From: Serratia nevei
GTDB taxonomy: Bacteria; Pseudomonadota; Gammaproteobacteria; Enterobacterales; Enterobacteriaceae
Length of the DNA stretch: 39,268 nucleotides
Assembly (NCBI RefSeq): GCF_024160145.1
Contig: NZ_JAMYWQ010000043.1
Location: 1-39,268 of the forward strand
Direction: 5' to 3'
The notes under the pieces are model-generated. The model saw only the letters and a list, made by a program, of their open reading frames with translations, did no database searches and was not told the DNA's origin. Below, one piece after another: positions 18,615 to 28,381 of the stretch. The position numbers and the translations under genes were made by a program. Each line of letters starts with the position of its first letter. The stretch's first letter is position 1.

Positions 18615-19397
18615 ATGGCGGAAAATTATTATCACGTGGTTGCCTTTACCGGCAAAGGGCTGCGCGGCAACCCGGCCGGGGTTTGCCTGCTGACGCAGCC
18701 GCTGCCGGCGGCGCGGCTGCAGGCGATCGCCAACGAGATCGGCCTGCCGGAAACCAGCTTTGTCTGGGATGACGGCGACATGACTGCTATCCGCTGGTTT
18801 ACCCCGGAACGCGAGGTCGATCTTTGCGGCCACGGCACCCTGGCGGCGGCGCATGTGATGTTCAGCGCGATCAATCCGGCGCTGCAGGATATCCGCTTCC
18901 GTTCGGCCGGCGGCGAGCTGTTCGTCAAGCGCGATGCGCAGGACGGGGAACGGCTGGTGCTCGATTTCCCCGCGCGGCCGCCGCAGAAGGTGGCTGAACC
19001 GGCGGGCCTCGCGGCGCTGCTGGGCGTGCAGCCGCAGGAGGTGTGGCAGGCGAAGGCGCTGATGGTGGTGCTGGAAAACGAGGCGCAGGTACGCGCGCTG
19101 CGGCCGGACATCCCGGCGCTGATCGCGCTGGCCGGGTGTGCGGTAATCGTTACCGCGCCGGGTGACGTTGTGGACTTCGTGTCGCGCTATTTCACGCTCG
19201 ACGGCGGTGAAGATCCGGTTACCGGCTCCGCGCACTGCACGCTGATGCCTTACTGGACGGCGCGTCTCGGCCGCCATCGGCTGCATGCGCAGCAGATCTC
19301 GGCACGCGGCGGCGAACTGTTCTGCGAACTGCACGGGGATCGTACGCTGCTCGGCGGCTATGCACACGTGTTCTTGCGCGGGACGATCGCGCTGTAA
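18615..19397 (+). CDS. PhzF-family isomerase/epimerase-like protein
   Basis: 260 residues with the two-lobed diaminopimelate-epimerase-like fold. Motifs are GNPAGVCLL, the catalytic Glu46 in GLPETSFVW, DLCGHGTLAAAH (residues 69-80), and EDPVTGSAHC in the second lobe. Biosynthetic PhzF isomerises trans-2,3-dihydro-3-hydroxyanthranilate, but most homologues such as E. coli YddE have no known substrate and no phenazine genes are nearby. Probably co-transcribed with the upstream exporter, which suggests a metabolite that is modified and exported. Confidence 0.88.
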   Translation: MAENYYHVVAFTGKGLRGNPAGVCLLTQPLPAARLQAIANEIGLPETSFVWDDGDMTAIRWFTPEREVDLCGHGTLAAAHVMFSAINPALQDIRFRSAGGELFVKRDAQDGERLVLDFPARPPQKVAEPAGLAALLGVQPQEVWQAKALMVVLENEAQVRALRPDIPALIALAGCAVIVTAPGDVVDFVSRYFTLDGGEDPVTGSAHCTLMPYWTARLGRHRLHAQQISARGGELFCELHGDRTLLGGYAHVFLRGTIAL

Positions 19398-19407
19398 CCC
19401 GCGTTTA

Positions 19408-19424
19408 TATTACTCACGGTAATA
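19408..19424. other. Inverted repeat upstream of tauA
   Basis: TATTAC and GTAATA flank five bases, 11 bases after the phzF-like stop, followed a few bases later by a T-rich stretch. It could be a weak terminator of the exporter-PhzF unit or an operator for tauA. In E. coli tau is activated by Cbl under sulfate starvation, but no Cbl consensus can be confirmed here. Confidence 0.3.
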
Positions 19425-19511
19425 AAGAAGACTTTTTTATTCTTTTATAGCCCGTCATCGCTCAGATAAAACTGTCAGCAACTGAACAGATTTTTATCAA
19501 CGGAGCGGAAC

Positions 19512-20507
19512 ATGGCGGGCAAACTCTTTTCCTTACGCAACGCGGCGCTGTTGGCGCTGTCGCTCAGTGCAGCCAGCGCCTACGCGGTGGACGTGACCGT
19601 GGCGTACCAGACGTCGGCAGAACCGGCCAAGGTGGCGCAGGCGGAAAACAGCTTCGCCAAACGGTCCGGCGCGACCGTCGACTGGCGTAAGTTCGACAGC
19701 GGCTCCAGCGTGCTGCGTGCGTTGGCCTCCGGCGATGTGCAGATCGGCAATATCGGCTCCAGCCCGCTGGCGGTGGCCGCCAGCCAGAAACTCCCCATCG
19801 AAGTGTTCCTCATCGCCTCGCAGCTCGGCAGCTCCGAAGCGCTGGTGGTGAAGAATGACATCAAAAGCCCGCAGGATCTGATCGGCAAGCGCATTGCGGT
19901 GCCGTTTATCTCCACCACCCATTACAGCCTGCTGGCCTCGCTCAAGCATTGGGGCATCAAGCCTGAGCAGGTGAAGATCCTCAATCTGCAGCCGCCGGCC
20001 ATCGCCGCCGCCTGGCAGCGCGGCGACATCGACGGTGCCTACGTCTGGGCGCCGGTGGTCAACGAACTGGCCAAACAGGGCAAGGTGTTGACCGACTCCG
20101 CGCAGGTGGGCGAATGGGGCTCGCCGACGCTGGACGTGTGGGTGGTGCGCAAAGATTTTGCCGAGCAACATCCCGAGGTGGTGACCGCCTTTGCCGCCAG
20201 CGCCCTGCAGGCGCAAAAGGCCTACCTGGCGGGGCCGGAACAGTGGCTGAAAGATCCGAACCACCTCAGCACGCTGGCGCGCCTGAGCGGCGTGCCGGCA
20301 GCGCAGGTGCCGGAGCTGGTGAAGGGAAACCGTTATCTGCCGGTGGCGGATCAGGTTGCCCAACTCGGCCAGCCGGTGGACAAGGCGATCCGCGATACCG
20401 CCGAATTCCTCAAGCAGCAGGGCAAGATCCCCCAGGTCGACAGCGACTACAGCGCTTACGTGACCGACCGTTTTGTGAAACAGGTGCAGGCTGCACCGCA
20501 GTCGTAA
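19512..20507 (+). CDS. tauA: TauA, periplasmic taurine-binding protein
   Basis: 331 residues. The signal peptide MAGKLFSLRNAALLALSLSA ending near AYA-VDV sends it to the periplasm. The mature part is a type II substrate-binding protein of the SsuA/TauA group (VTVAYQTSAEPAKVAQAE, DIQ-GNIGSSPLAVA type segments) that delivers taurine to TauBC. GGAG precedes the ATG at 19512. First of four tightly spaced tau genes; the gene order A-B-C-D and the downstream TauD dioxygenase support taurine over general alkanesulfonates. Confidence 0.94.
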   Translation: MAGKLFSLRNAALLALSLSAASAYAVDVTVAYQTSAEPAKVAQAENSFAKRSGATVDWRKFDSGSSVLRALASGDVQIGNIGSSPLAVAASQKLPIEVFLIASQLGSSEALVVKNDIKSPQDLIGKRIAVPFISTTHYSLLASLKHWGIKPEQVKILNLQPPAIAAAWQRGDIDGAYVWAPVVNELAKQGKVLTDSAQVGEWGSPTLDVWVVRKDFAEQHPEVVTAFAASALQAQKAYLAGPEQWLKDPNHLSTLARLSGVPAAQVPELVKGNRYLPVADQVAQLGQPVDKAIRDTAEFLKQQGKIPQVDSDYSAYVTDRFVKQVQAAPQS

Positions 20508-20516
20508 GGAAGCGGG

Positions 20517-21284
20517 ATGCTAAACGTCAATCATCTTTCAGCAGAGTATCAGGGGCGGCCCGCGCTGCGTGACGTGTCGTTCCAGATCGCCGCCGGGCAA
20601 CTGGTGGTGGTGCTCGGCCCGTCTGGCTGCGGCAAGACCACGCTGCTGAATTTGATCGCCGGGTTTATCGAGCCTTCAGCTGGCAGCATCACGCTGGATG
20701 GAACGCCCGTTCACGGCCCGAGCGCCGAACGGGGCGTGGTGTTCCAGCATGAGGGCTTACTGCCGTGGCGCAACGTGGTGGATAACGTCGAGTTCGGCCT
20801 GCAGCTGGCCGGCGTCGGCAAGGCGCAGCGCCGCCGGGTGGCGGAGCAGATGCTGCAGCGCGTGGGGCTGGCGGGTTATGAACAGCACTTTATCTGGCAG
20901 CTTTCCGGCGGCATGCGCCAACGCGTCGGCATCGCCCGCGCTCTGGCCGCCGATCCGCGGCTGTTGTTGCTGGACGAACCGTTCGGCGCGCTGGACGCGT
21001 TCACCCGCGAGCAGATGCAGGAGTTGTTGCTGTCCATCTGGCGCGATACCGGCAAGCAGGTGCTGTTGATCACCCACGATATCGAAGAAGCAGTGTTCCT
21101 CGCCAGCGAATTGCTGCTGCTGTCGCCGGGGCCAGGGCAGGTGGTGGAGCGGCTGTCGCTGAACTTTGGCCAACGCTATGCCGACGGCGAAGCCTGCCGT
21201 GCCATCAAGTCCGATCCTGAATTTATCGCGCAGCGCGAATACGTGCTGGGCAAAGTTTTCCAACAGCGCGAGGCCTTGCTATGA
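20517..21284 (+). CDS. tauB: TauB, taurine ABC transporter ATP-binding subunit
   Basis: 255 residues, the standard length. Walker A is GPSGCGKTT (residues 34-42), the Q-loop lies in [11 protein letters not shown], the signature is [15 protein letters not shown], and Walker B is [12 protein letters not shown] followed by the His switch in LITHDIEEA. It hydrolyses ATP at the cytoplasmic face to drive taurine import. It begins 9 bases after tauA with AAGGAAG as ribosome site and overlaps tauC by 4 bases (ATGA). Confidence 0.95.
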   Translation: MLNVNHLSAEYQGRPALRDVSFQIAAGQLVVVLGPSGCGKTTLLNLIAGFIEPSAGSITLDGTPVHGPSAERGVVFQHEGLLPWRNVVDNVEFGLQLAGVGKAQRRRVAEQMLQRVGLAGYEQHFIWQLSGGMRQRVGIARALAADPRLLLLDEPFGALDAFTREQMQELLLSIWRDTGKQVLLITHDIEEAVFLASELLLLSPGPGQVVERLSLNFGQRYADGEACRAIKSDPEFIAQREYVLGKVFQQREALL

Positions 21285-22117
21285 GCCTGCATTCCACTCT
21301 GAAGGCCGCGGCGCAGCCGCAGGGCAAGGTGGCGCGCCGTTTCAGCGTGCCGCGCAACGTTTGGCTGAGCGGCGCCACGCTGTTGACGGTGTTGATCGTC
21401 TGGTGGGGCGTGACGGCGTTGCAGCTGATCAGCCCGCTGTTTTTGCCGGCGCCGCAGCAGGTGCTGCACCAGCTGCTCACCATCGCCAGCCCGCAAGGCT
21501 TTATGGACGCCACGCTGTGGCAGCATCTGGCGGCCAGCCTGGGGCGCATTCTGGTGGCGCTACTGGCGGCGGTGATCGTCGGCATCCCGGTGGGCATCGC
21601 CATGGGGCTGAACGACACGGTACGCGGCATCCTCGATCCGCTGATTGAGATCTATCGCCCGGTGCCGCCGCTGGCCTATCTGCCGCTGATGGTGATTTGG
21701 TTCGGCATCGGCGAAACCTCGAAGATCTTGCTGATTTATCTGGCGATCTTCGCGCCGGTGACGCTGTCTGCCGTGGCCGGTGTGCGCAGCGTGGCGCAGG
21801 TGCGGGTGCGAGCCGCCCGCGCGTTGGGCGCCACGCGTTGGCAGGTGCTGCGCTTCGTGGTGTTGCCGAGCGCGCTGCCGGAGATCCTGACCGGCATCCG
21901 CATCGGGCTGGGCGTCGGCTGGTCGACGCTGGTGGCCGCCGAACTGATCGCCGCCACGCGCGGCCTGGGATTTATGGTGCAATCCGCCGGTGAGTTTCTG
22001 GCGACCGACGTGGTGTTGGCCGGCATCGGCGTGATTGCGGTGATTGCATTTGGGCTGGAGCTAGGGCTGCGTGCCCTGCAGCGCCGATTGACCCCGTGGC
22101 ATGGAGTACAGCAATGA
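21281..22117 (+). CDS. tauC: TauC, taurine ABC transporter permease
   Basis: 278 residues with about six membrane helices. The cytoplasmic EAA-type loop is present ([20 protein letters not shown]), which docks on TauB. It matches the SsuC/TauC permease group. Start and end overlap tauB and tauD by four bases each (ATGA), indicating coupled translation. Confidence 0.95.
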   Translation: MSLHSTLKAAAQPQGKVARRFSVPRNVWLSGATLLTVLIVWWGVTALQLISPLFLPAPQQVLHQLLTIASPQGFMDATLWQHLAASLGRILVALLAAVIVGIPVGIAMGLNDTVRGILDPLIEIYRPVPPLAYLPLMVIWFGIGETSKILLIYLAIFAPVTLSAVAGVRSVAQVRVRAARALGATRWQVLRFVVLPSALPEILTGIRIGLGVGWSTLVAAELIAATRGLGFMVQSAGEFLATDVVLAGIGVIAVIAFGLELGLRALQRRLTPWHGVQQ

Positions 22118-22962
22118 ACGAACGTCTGAATATCACCCCACTGGGGCCTTACATCGGGGCGCTGGTGGAAAACGTCGAGTTGGCCCGGCCGCTGGGCGAT
22201 GGCCAGTTTGAACAGCTTTACCATGCCTTGCTGAAGCATCAGGTGCTGTTCTTCCGCAATCAGCCGATCACGCCGCTGCAGCAGCGCGATCTGGCCGGCC
22301 GCTTCGGCGATCTGCATATCCATCCGGTCTATCCGCATGCCACCGACGTGGAAGAGATCATCGTGCTCGATACCCACGACGACAACCCGCCGGACAACGA
22401 TAACTGGCACACCGACGTGACCTTTATCGACAACCCGCCGCTGGGGGCGATCCTGGCGGCCAAGACCTTGCCTTCCACCGGCGGCGATACGCTGTGGGCC
22501 AGCGGCATCGCGGCCTACGAGGCGCTGTCGGCGCCGTTCAGAACGCTGCTCGCGGGGCTGCGTGCGGAGCATGACTTCACCAAGTCGTTCCCGGAACACA
22601 AACATCGCGGCAGTGAAGAGGAGCATCAGCGCTGGCAGCTGGCGGTGCAGAAAAACCCGCCGCTGCTGCATCCGGTGGTGCGCGCCCACCCGGTCAGCGG
22701 CCGGCAGGCGCTGTTCGTCAATGAAGGCTTCACCACGCGGATCGTCGACCTGGCGCCGAAAGAGAGCGACGCTTTGCTGAACTTCCTGTTTGCTCACATC
22801 ACCAAACCGGAGTTTCAGGTGCGCTGGCGCTGGCAGGAAAATGACGTGGCGATCTGGGATAACCGCGTGACGCAGCACTACGCCAACGCGGATTATCTGC
22901 CGCAGCGGCGCATCATGCACCGTGCGACCATTCTGGGGGATAGGCCTGTTTACAAGGCCTGA
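22114..22962 (+). CDS. tauD: TauD, taurine 2-oxoglutarate dioxygenase
   Basis: 282 residues (283 in E. coli). A non-haem Fe(II) dioxygenase that hydroxylates taurine with 2-oxoglutarate and O2, releasing sulfite for cysteine synthesis and aminoacetaldehyde. The facial triad is intact and at E. coli numbering: His99 and Asp101 in NWHTDVTF, His255 in VTQHYAN, with the cosubstrate Arg270 in RRIMHR. The start is set by the ATGA overlap with tauC and GGAG upstream. It ends 3 bases before the convergent yheS stop. Confidence 0.96.
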   Translation: MNERLNITPLGPYIGALVENVELARPLGDGQFEQLYHALLKHQVLFFRNQPITPLQQRDLAGRFGDLHIHPVYPHATDVEEIIVLDTHDDNPPDNDNWHTDVTFIDNPPLGAILAAKTLPSTGGDTLWASGIAAYEALSAPFRTLLAGLRAEHDFTKSFPEHKHRGSEEEHQRWQLAVQKNPPLLHPVVRAHPVSGRQALFVNEGFTTRIVDLAPKESDALLNFLFAHITKPEFQVRWRWQENDVAIWDNRVTQHYANADYLPQRRIMHRATILGDRPVYKA

Positions 22963-22965
22963 GGC

Positions 22966-24879
22966 TTAGGCTTCGAACGCCTGCGTTAACTGTTCCAGCT
23001 GTTCCTGCGCATCCAGCCAGGTCATTTCCGTCTCTTCCAGCGCGGATTTGGCCTGGCTTTGCTTTTGCAGGCAGTCGGTCAACTCGGCCTTGCGGCTGAT
23101 ATCGTACAGTGCGGAATCCGCCAGCTGTTCCTCCACCGCCGCCAGTTCGGCGCCCAGTTTTTCCATCTGCTGTTCCAGCTTGGCGATCTGCTTGCGCAGC
23201 GGCTGGGTCTGCGTACGGAACTCCGCCTCGCGGCGTTTTTGATCCTTGCGCGCCTGCGCGCTGTTGCCGCCGCTCTCTTTTTCCGGTGCGTCCTGCTGGC
23301 TTTCCTGGCGCTGCAGGTCGACAAGCCACTGCTGGTAGTCGTCGAGATCGCCCTCGAAAGGCTCGACCTGGCCGTCGTGCACCAGGTACAGATCGTCGGT
23401 GGTGGAGCGCAGCAGGTGACGGTCGTGCGAGACCACCACCAACGCACCTTCGAAATCGATCAGCGCTTCGGTCAGCGCCTGACGCATGTCGAGATCCAGG
23501 TGGTTGGTCGGTTCATCGAGCAGCAGCAGGTTAGGGCGCTGCCAGACGATCAGCGCCAGCACCAGCCGCGCCTTCTCGCCGCCGGAGAAACGTTCGGTCA
23601 CTTCGCTGACCTTGTCGCCCTGGAAACCGAAACCGCCCAGATAGTCGCGCAGCTGCTGCTCCAGCACCCGTGGGGCGATGCGGCTCAGGTGCTGCAGCGG
23701 CGATTCGTCGGCGCGCAGGAATTCCAGCTGGTGCTGGGCGAAGTAACCCAGCTTGATGCCTTTCGCCAGGCCTATCTCGCCGCTCAGCGGTTCCAGGGTG
23801 CCGGCCAGCAGTTTGATCAGCGTCGATTTACCGGCGCCGTTGCGGCCGAGCAGGCCAATGCGCGAGCCGGGCACCAGGTTCAGCTTGATTGACTTCAGGA
23901 TCACTTTATCGCCATACCCGGCGCTGACTTTGTCCATGCGCAGCAGCGGGTTCGGCAGGCTTTCCGGCGGACGGAAGCTGAAGGTGAACGGGTTGTCGAC
24001 GTGTGCCGGGGCGATCAGTTCCATGCGCTCCAGCATCTTGATGCGGCTCTGCGCCTGCTTGGCCTTGGTGGCCTGCGCGCGGAAACGGTCGATATAGCTT
24101 TGCAGGTGCGCCACTTTCTCTTGCTGGTGCTGATACAGCGACTGCTGCTGCGCCAGCTTGGTGGCACGCTGGCGTTCGAACGACGAATAGTTACCGGTGT
24201 ATTCATTCATCGTCTGCTGTTCGATATGCAGGATCTTGTCGACGATGGGATCGAGGAAGTCGCGGTCGTGCGAGATCAGCACCAGCGTGCCGGGATAGCT
24301 TTTCAACCAGCGCTCCAGCCAGATCACCGCATCGAGATCCAGGTGGTTGGTCGGTTCGTCGAGCAGCAGCAGGTCGGAACGGCACACCAGCGCCTGCGTC
24401 AGGTTGAGGCGCATGCGCCAGCCGCCGGAGAAGTCGCGCACCGGGCTTTGCAGCTGTTCGTTGGAAAAGCCGAGGCCGTGCAGCAGGCTGGCGGCGCGGG
24501 AGCGGATGGTCCAGGCGTCGATGGCGTCCAGCTTGCCGTGCAGGGTGGCGATGGCGTGGCCGTCGTTGCGATCGTTGGCCACCTGCAATTCGGCTTCGAG
24601 CTGGCGAAACTCGCGGTCGCCGTCGATAACATACTCGATCGCCGCTACGTCCAGCGCCGGCGTCTCCTGGTTGACCCAGGCCAGCGCCCAGTTGCCGGGG
24701 AAGGTAAAGCTGCCGCCGTCCGCCGCGATCTCGCCCTTCAGCAGCGACAGCAGCGTGGATTTGCCGCAGCCGTTTTTGCCCACCAGGCCGACCTTCTGAC
24801 CTGGATTAACCGTCGCCGTGGCGTTGTCCAGCAGGACGCGGATGCCGCGTCGGATTTGTAGCGAGGAGAATACAATCAT
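22966..24879 (-). CDS. yheS: YheS, ABC-F family ribosome-associated ATPase
   Basis: 637 residues with two ABC domains and no membrane segments. Walker A motifs are GKNGCGKST and GRNGAGKST; both Walker B segments end in LLLLDEPTNHLDLD, the ABC-F signature. The P-site tRNA-interaction linker lies between them (about residues 235-310, Arg/Lys/Gln-rich). A charged coiled-coil tail (about 530-637) resembles Uup-type C-termini. ABC-F proteins act on stalled ribosomes; YheS is linked to translation arrest relief. Convergent with tauD, divergent from kefG; in E. coli yheT is the neighbour, showing the tau block was inserted here. Confidence 0.95.
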   Translation of the reverse strand: MIVFSSLQIRRGIRVLLDNATATVNPGQKVGLVGKNGCGKSTLLSLLKGEIAADGGSFTFPGNWALAWVNQETPALDVAAIEYVIDGDREFRQLEAELQVANDRNDGHAIATLHGKLDAIDAWTIRSRAASLLHGLGFSNEQLQSPVRDFSGGWRMRLNLTQALVCRSDLLLLDEPTNHLDLDAVIWLERWLKSYPGTLVLISHDRDFLDPIVDKILHIEQQTMNEYTGNYSSFERQRATKLAQQQSLYQHQQEKVAHLQSYIDRFRAQATKAKQAQSRIKMLERMELIAPAHVDNPFTFSFRPPESLPNPLLRMDKVSAGYGDKVILKSIKLNLVPGSRIGLLGRNGAGKSTLIKLLAGTLEPLSGEIGLAKGIKLGYFAQHQLEFLRADESPLQHLSRIAPRVLEQQLRDYLGGFGFQGDKVSEVTERFSGGEKARLVLALIVWQRPNLLLLDEPTNHLDLDMRQALTEALIDFEGALVVVSHDRHLLRSTTDDLYLVHDGQVEPFEGDLDDYQQWLVDLQRQESQQDAPEKESGGNSAQARKDQKRREAEFRTQTQPLRKQIAKLEQQMEKLGAELAAVEEQLADSALYDISRKAELTDCLQKQSQAKSALEETEMTWLDAQEQLEQLTQAFEA

Positions 24880-25005
24880 AAAGCGCCGTATGTTCAGAGT
24901 ATGTTAAATTATCATTAAGGTAACAGAACGCGCACCGCGCGCTGTTTTTGTCTTTGCGATGCATGGTAACGGAAAACCGCTACCCTGACGACGCTTTGGA
25001 GGGGA

Positions 25006-25560
25006 ATGATGTCGCAGCCGCCCAAGGTCTTGCTGCTGTATGCCCATCCGGAATCCCATGACTCGGTGGCGAACCGGGTTTTGCTTCGACCGGCGCAGCA
25101 GTTGGAACATGTCACCGTGCACGATCTCTACGCGCACTACCCTGATTTTTTTATCGATATCCATCACGAACAACAGTTGCTGCGTGAGCATCAGGTCATC
25201 GTGTTTCAACACCCTCTGTATACCTACAGCTGCCCGGCGCTGCTGAAGGAGTGGCTGGATCGCGTGCTGTCGCGCGGCTTTGCCAGCGGCGTGGGCGGCA
25301 ATGCGCTGGCGGGCAAATACTGGCGTTCGGTGATCACCACCGGCGAACCGGAAGGCGCCTACCGCACCGGCGGTTATAACCACTACCCGATGGAAGATAT
25401 TCTGCGGCCGTTCGAGCTGACCGCCGGGATGTGTCATATGCATTGGCTGACGCCGTTCGTGGTGTATTGGGCGCGGCGGCAAAAGCCGGAGGTGCTGCGC
25501 AGCCATGCGGACGCCTACGGCGACTGGCTGAGCCACCCGCTGCCGCGCGGAGGGCGGTGA
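25006..25560 (+). CDS. kefG: KefG, ancillary quinone-oxidoreductase subunit of KefB
   Basis: 184 residues, same as E. coli KefG (YheR), with the shared start [16 protein letters not shown]. Flavodoxin-like fold with motifs [19 protein letters not shown] and [11 protein letters not shown]. It is required for full activity of the KefB potassium efflux system. GGAGGGG precedes two adjacent ATGs at 25006 and 25009; I kept the first. It ends 2 bases before kefB. Confidence 0.95.
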   Translation: MMSQPPKVLLLYAHPESHDSVANRVLLRPAQQLEHVTVHDLYAHYPDFFIDIHHEQQLLREHQVIVFQHPLYTYSCPALLKEWLDRVLSRGFASGVGGNALAGKYWRSVITTGEPEGAYRTGGYNHYPMEDILRPFELTAGMCHMHWLTPFVVYWARRQKPEVLRSHADAYGDWLSHPLPRGGR

Positions 25561-25562
25561 GC

Positions 25563-27371
25563 ATGGAAGGATCGACCTTACTGACCGCCATTTTACTGTT
25601 CCTGTTCGCCGCGGTGGTGACGGTGCCGATCGCCCGTCGCCTGGGGATCGGCGCGGTGCTGGGCTATCTGATCGCCGGCATCGCCATCGGCCCCTGGGGA
25701 TTGGGCTTCATTCGCGACGTCGACGAGATCCTGCACTTCTCTGAGCTGGGTGTGGTGTTCCTGATGTTTATCATCGGCCTGGAGCTGAACCCCAGCAAAC
25801 TGTGGGAGCTGCGGCGCTCGATCTTCGGCGCCGGCGCCGGTCAGGTGTTGATCACCGCGGCGGTGCTGGGCGCGTTGCTGTACCTGTCGCACTTCGCCTG
25901 GCAGGCGGCGGTGATCGGCGGCGTCGGCCTGGCGATGTCTTCCACCGCCATGGCGCTGCAGCTGATGCGCGAGAAGGGCATGAACCGCAACGAAGGGGGG
26001 CAGCTCGGCTTCTCGGTGCTGTTGTTCCAGGATATGGCGGTGATCCCGGCGCTGGCGCTGATTCCGATTCTGGCCGGTGCGGGCGGCACCAGCGACGACT
26101 GGGCGAAGATCGCGCTCAAGGTGGCGGCGTTCGGCGGCATGCTGATCGGCGGCCGCTTCCTGCTGCGGCCGCTGTTCCGCTATATCGCCGCTTCCGGCGT
26201 GCGCGAGATCTTCACCGCCGCGGCGCTGTTGCTGGTGCTCGGCTCGGCGCTGTTTATGGAAGCGCTCGGCCTGTCGATGGCGCTCGGCACCTTCATTGCC
26301 GGCGTGCTGCTGGCGGAGAGCGAATACCGCCACGAGCTGGAAATTTCCATCGAGCCGTTTAAAGGGCTGCTGCTGGGGCTGTTCTTTATCTCGGTGGGCA
26401 TGGTGTTGAATATCGGCGTGCTCTACACCCATCTGGCCGAGGTGTTGATCGGCGTGCTGGCACTGGTGACGGTCAAATCCGGCGTGCTCTACGGCGTGTC
26501 GCGCCTGTTCGGCCTGCGCAGTTCGGTGCGCCTGCAGTTCGCCGGGGTGCTCAGCCAGGGCGGTGAGTTTGCCTTCGTGCTGTTTTCGGCGGCGGGTGCC
26601 CAAAAGGTGCTGCAGCCGGATCAACTCTCTTTGTTGCTGGTGGTGGTGACGCTGTCGATGATGACCACGCCGCTGCTGATGCAGGCCATCGACCGCATTT
26701 TGGCGCGCCGCTATAACGCCAAAGACGAAGACGAGGAGACGCCGTACGTGGAAGATGACGACCCGCAGGTGATCATCGTCGGCTTCGGGCGATTCGGCCA
26801 GGTGATTGGCCGCCTGTTGATGGCCAACAAAATGCGCATTACCGTACTGGAGCGCGACGTCAGCGCCGTTGGCGTACTGCGGCGCTACGGCTACAAGGTC
26901 TATTACGGCGACGCCACCGAGCTGGAGCTGCTGCGCGCGGCGGGCGCCGAGAAGGCCAAGTCGATCGTGATCACCTGCAACGAGCCGGAAGACACCATGG
27001 AGATCGTGCGGCTGTGCCAGCAGCACTTCCCGAACCTGAGCATTCTGGCGCGGGCGCGCGGCCGCGTGGAGGCGCACGAGTTGCTGCAGGCGGGGGTGAA
27101 ACAGTTCAGCCGCGAAACCTTCTCCAGCGCGCTGGAACTGGGGCGCAAGGCGCTGATGGAGTTGGGCATGCATCCGCATCAGGCCTTCCGTGCCCAGCAG
27201 CATTTCCGCCGCCTGGATATGCGCATGCTGCGTGAACTGATGCCGCCGCATCAGGGCGACGTGGCGCAAATTTCCCGCGTCAAAGAGGCGCGGCGCGAGC
27301 TGGAAGAGCTGTTCCATCGCGAAATGCAAAAAGAAAGCCGCCAGTTCGACGGCTGGGACGAATACGAATAA
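25563..27371 (+). CDS. kefB: KefB, glutathione-gated K+/H+ antiporter
   Basis: 602 residues (601 in E. coli). The first ~380 residues are a CPA2-type membrane domain with about twelve helices ([14 protein letters not shown] and [12 protein letters not shown] segments). A soluble RCK domain follows from about residue 400 with the nucleotide-binding motif [14 protein letters not shown]. It releases K+ to acidify the cytoplasm during electrophile stress when bound by glutathione adducts. I chose the ATG at 25563 because the family start [14 protein letters not shown] begins there; the longer open frame upstream lies within kefG. Acidic linker [12 protein letters not shown] joins the domains. Confidence 0.96.
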   Translation: MEGSTLLTAILLFLFAAVVTVPIARRLGIGAVLGYLIAGIAIGPWGLGFIRDVDEILHFSELGVVFLMFIIGLELNPSKLWELRRSIFGAGAGQVLITAAVLGALLYLSHFAWQAAVIGGVGLAMSSTAMALQLMREKGMNRNEGGQLGFSVLLFQDMAVIPALALIPILAGAGGTSDDWAKIALKVAAFGGMLIGGRFLLRPLFRYIAASGVREIFTAAALLLVLGSALFMEALGLSMALGTFIAGVLLAESEYRHELEISIEPFKGLLLGLFFISVGMVLNIGVLYTHLAEVLIGVLALVTVKSGVLYGVSRLFGLRSSVRLQFAGVLSQGGEFAFVLFSAAGAQKVLQPDQLSLLLVVVTLSMMTTPLLMQAIDRILARRYNAKDEDEETPYVEDDDPQVIIVGFGRFGQVIGRLLMANKMRITVLERDVSAVGVLRRYGYKVYYGDATELELLRAAGAEKAKSIVITCNEPEDTMEIVRLCQQHFPNLSILARARGRVEAHELLQAGVKQFSRETFSSALELGRKALMELGMHPHQAFRAQQHFRRLDMRMLRELMPPHQGDVAQISRVKEARRELEELFHREMQKESRQFDGWDEYE

Positions 27372-27385
27372 GCGGGAGCATAACG

Positions 27386-27589
27386 ATGTCTGCAACACGT
27401 AAGAGATTTATCGCCGGGGCGGTGTGCCCGAGCTGTAGCGCCATGGATACGCTGGCGGTATGGCGGGAGGATCAGGTGGAAGTGGTGGAGTGCGTCAAGT
27501 GCGGCCACCATCAGCGCCAGACCGAACAACAGGTGGAAAAACACGTTCGCCCGCAAGAGCAGGTGATCGGCATTTTCCAGCCGAAGTAG
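27386..27589 (+). CDS. yheV: YheV, small zinc-ribbon protein
   Basis: 67 residues (66 in E. coli). Cysteines occur as CPSC near the N-terminus and CVKCGHH in the middle, a four-cysteine zinc-ribbon pattern. No function is established. It begins 14 bases after kefB with GGGAG upstream, so it is probably the last gene of kefG-kefB-yheV. Confidence 0.93.
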   Translation: MSATRKRFIAGAVCPSCSAMDTLAVWREDQVEVVECVKCGHHQRQTEQQVEKHVRPQEQVIGIFQPK

Positions 27590-27607
27590 CGTTTTTTTAT
27601 CCCGGAG

Positions 27608-27636
27608 GGTACAGCGGGGCAGATTTCCGTTACAAT
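27608..27636 (+). promoter_or_regulatory. Tentative slyD promoter
   Basis: TACAAT (27631-27636) is a good -10 element; a poor -35 (GGTACA, 27608-27613) lies 17 bases upstream. It is in the 112-base gap between yheV and slyD. The weak -35 keeps this tentative. Confidence 0.35.
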
Positions 27637-27701
27637 CTGTCCGGAAAAGGCGCGCATCCCGATAACGGTGTGCGTCCTAGTAGCCAACGGTAGGAGATAT
27701 C

Positions 27702-28289
27702 ATGAAAGTAGCAAAAGACTTGGTGGTCAGCCTGGCTTACCAAGTACGTACAGAAGACGGTGTTTTGGTTGATGAGTCTCCGGTGAGCGCACCGCTGGAC
27801 TATCTGCACGGGCATGGTTCTCTGATCGCAGGTCTGGAAAAAGCACTCGAAGGCCACGACGTTGGCGATCGTTTTGACGTTCACGTCGGCGCGAACGACG
27901 CGTACGGCAACTACGACGAAAACCTGGTGCAGCGCGTACCGAAAGACGTCTTCATGGGCGTTGACGAACTGCAGGTCGGCATGCGTTTCCTGGCTGACAC
28001 CGATCAGGGCCCGGTACCGGTTGAAATCACCGAAGTTGACGGCGACCACGTGGTGGTTGACGGCAACCACATGCTGGCCGGCCAAAACCTGAACTTCAAC
28101 GTGGAAGTTGTCGCGATCCGCGAAGCGACCGAAGAAGAACTGGCGCACGGCCACGTACACGGCGAGCACGACCATCACCACGAACACGGTGAAGGCTGCT
28201 GCGGTGGTCACGGCCACAGCCACGATCACGACCATGGTCACGACCACGGTAAAGGCGGTTGCGGTAACGGCGGCTGCGGCTGCCACTAA
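27702..28289 (+). CDS. slyD: SlyD, FKBP-type peptidyl-prolyl isomerase and nickel metallochaperone
   Basis: 195 residues. The split FKBP domain covers about 1-70 and 130-150, interrupted by the insert-in-flap chaperone domain. The tail from about residue 145 holds 16 His and 5 Cys by my count (for example HDHHHEHGEGCCGG and GHDHGKGGCG), the metal-binding region that hands nickel to hydrogenase maturation in enterics. Cytoplasmic. GGAG precedes the ATG. A good intrinsic terminator follows, separating it from the inserted LacI-type gene. Confidence 0.97.
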   Translation: MKVAKDLVVSLAYQVRTEDGVLVDESPVSAPLDYLHGHGSLIAGLEKALEGHDVGDRFDVHVGANDAYGNYDENLVQRVPKDVFMGVDELQVGMRFLADTDQGPVPVEITEVDGDHVVVDGNHMLAGQNLNFNVEVVAIREATEEELAHGHVHGEHDHHHEHGEGCCGGHGHSHDHDHGHDHGKGGCGNGGCGCH

Positions 28290-28312
28290 GCAGAGCGCAG
28301 TGACGAGACAAG

Positions 28313-28338
28313 AGGGCGGCCATCGGCTGCCCTTTTTT
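28313..28338 (+). terminator. Intrinsic terminator of slyD
   Basis: AGGGCGGC, loop CATCG, GCTGCCCT and a T run make an eight-base-pair stem with one G-U pair. It starts 24 bases after the slyD stop codon. Confidence 0.85.
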
Positions 28339-28381
28339 ATGCGCGGCGCACCGGGCGCCGAACGGCACAACAGGACATGCC

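Noticed and set aside
25593-27398. 601-codon open frame on the minus strand opposite kefB
   Set aside because: Composition (Gln/His/Arg-rich) and perfect antisense overlap with kefB mark it as a by-product of codon bias.
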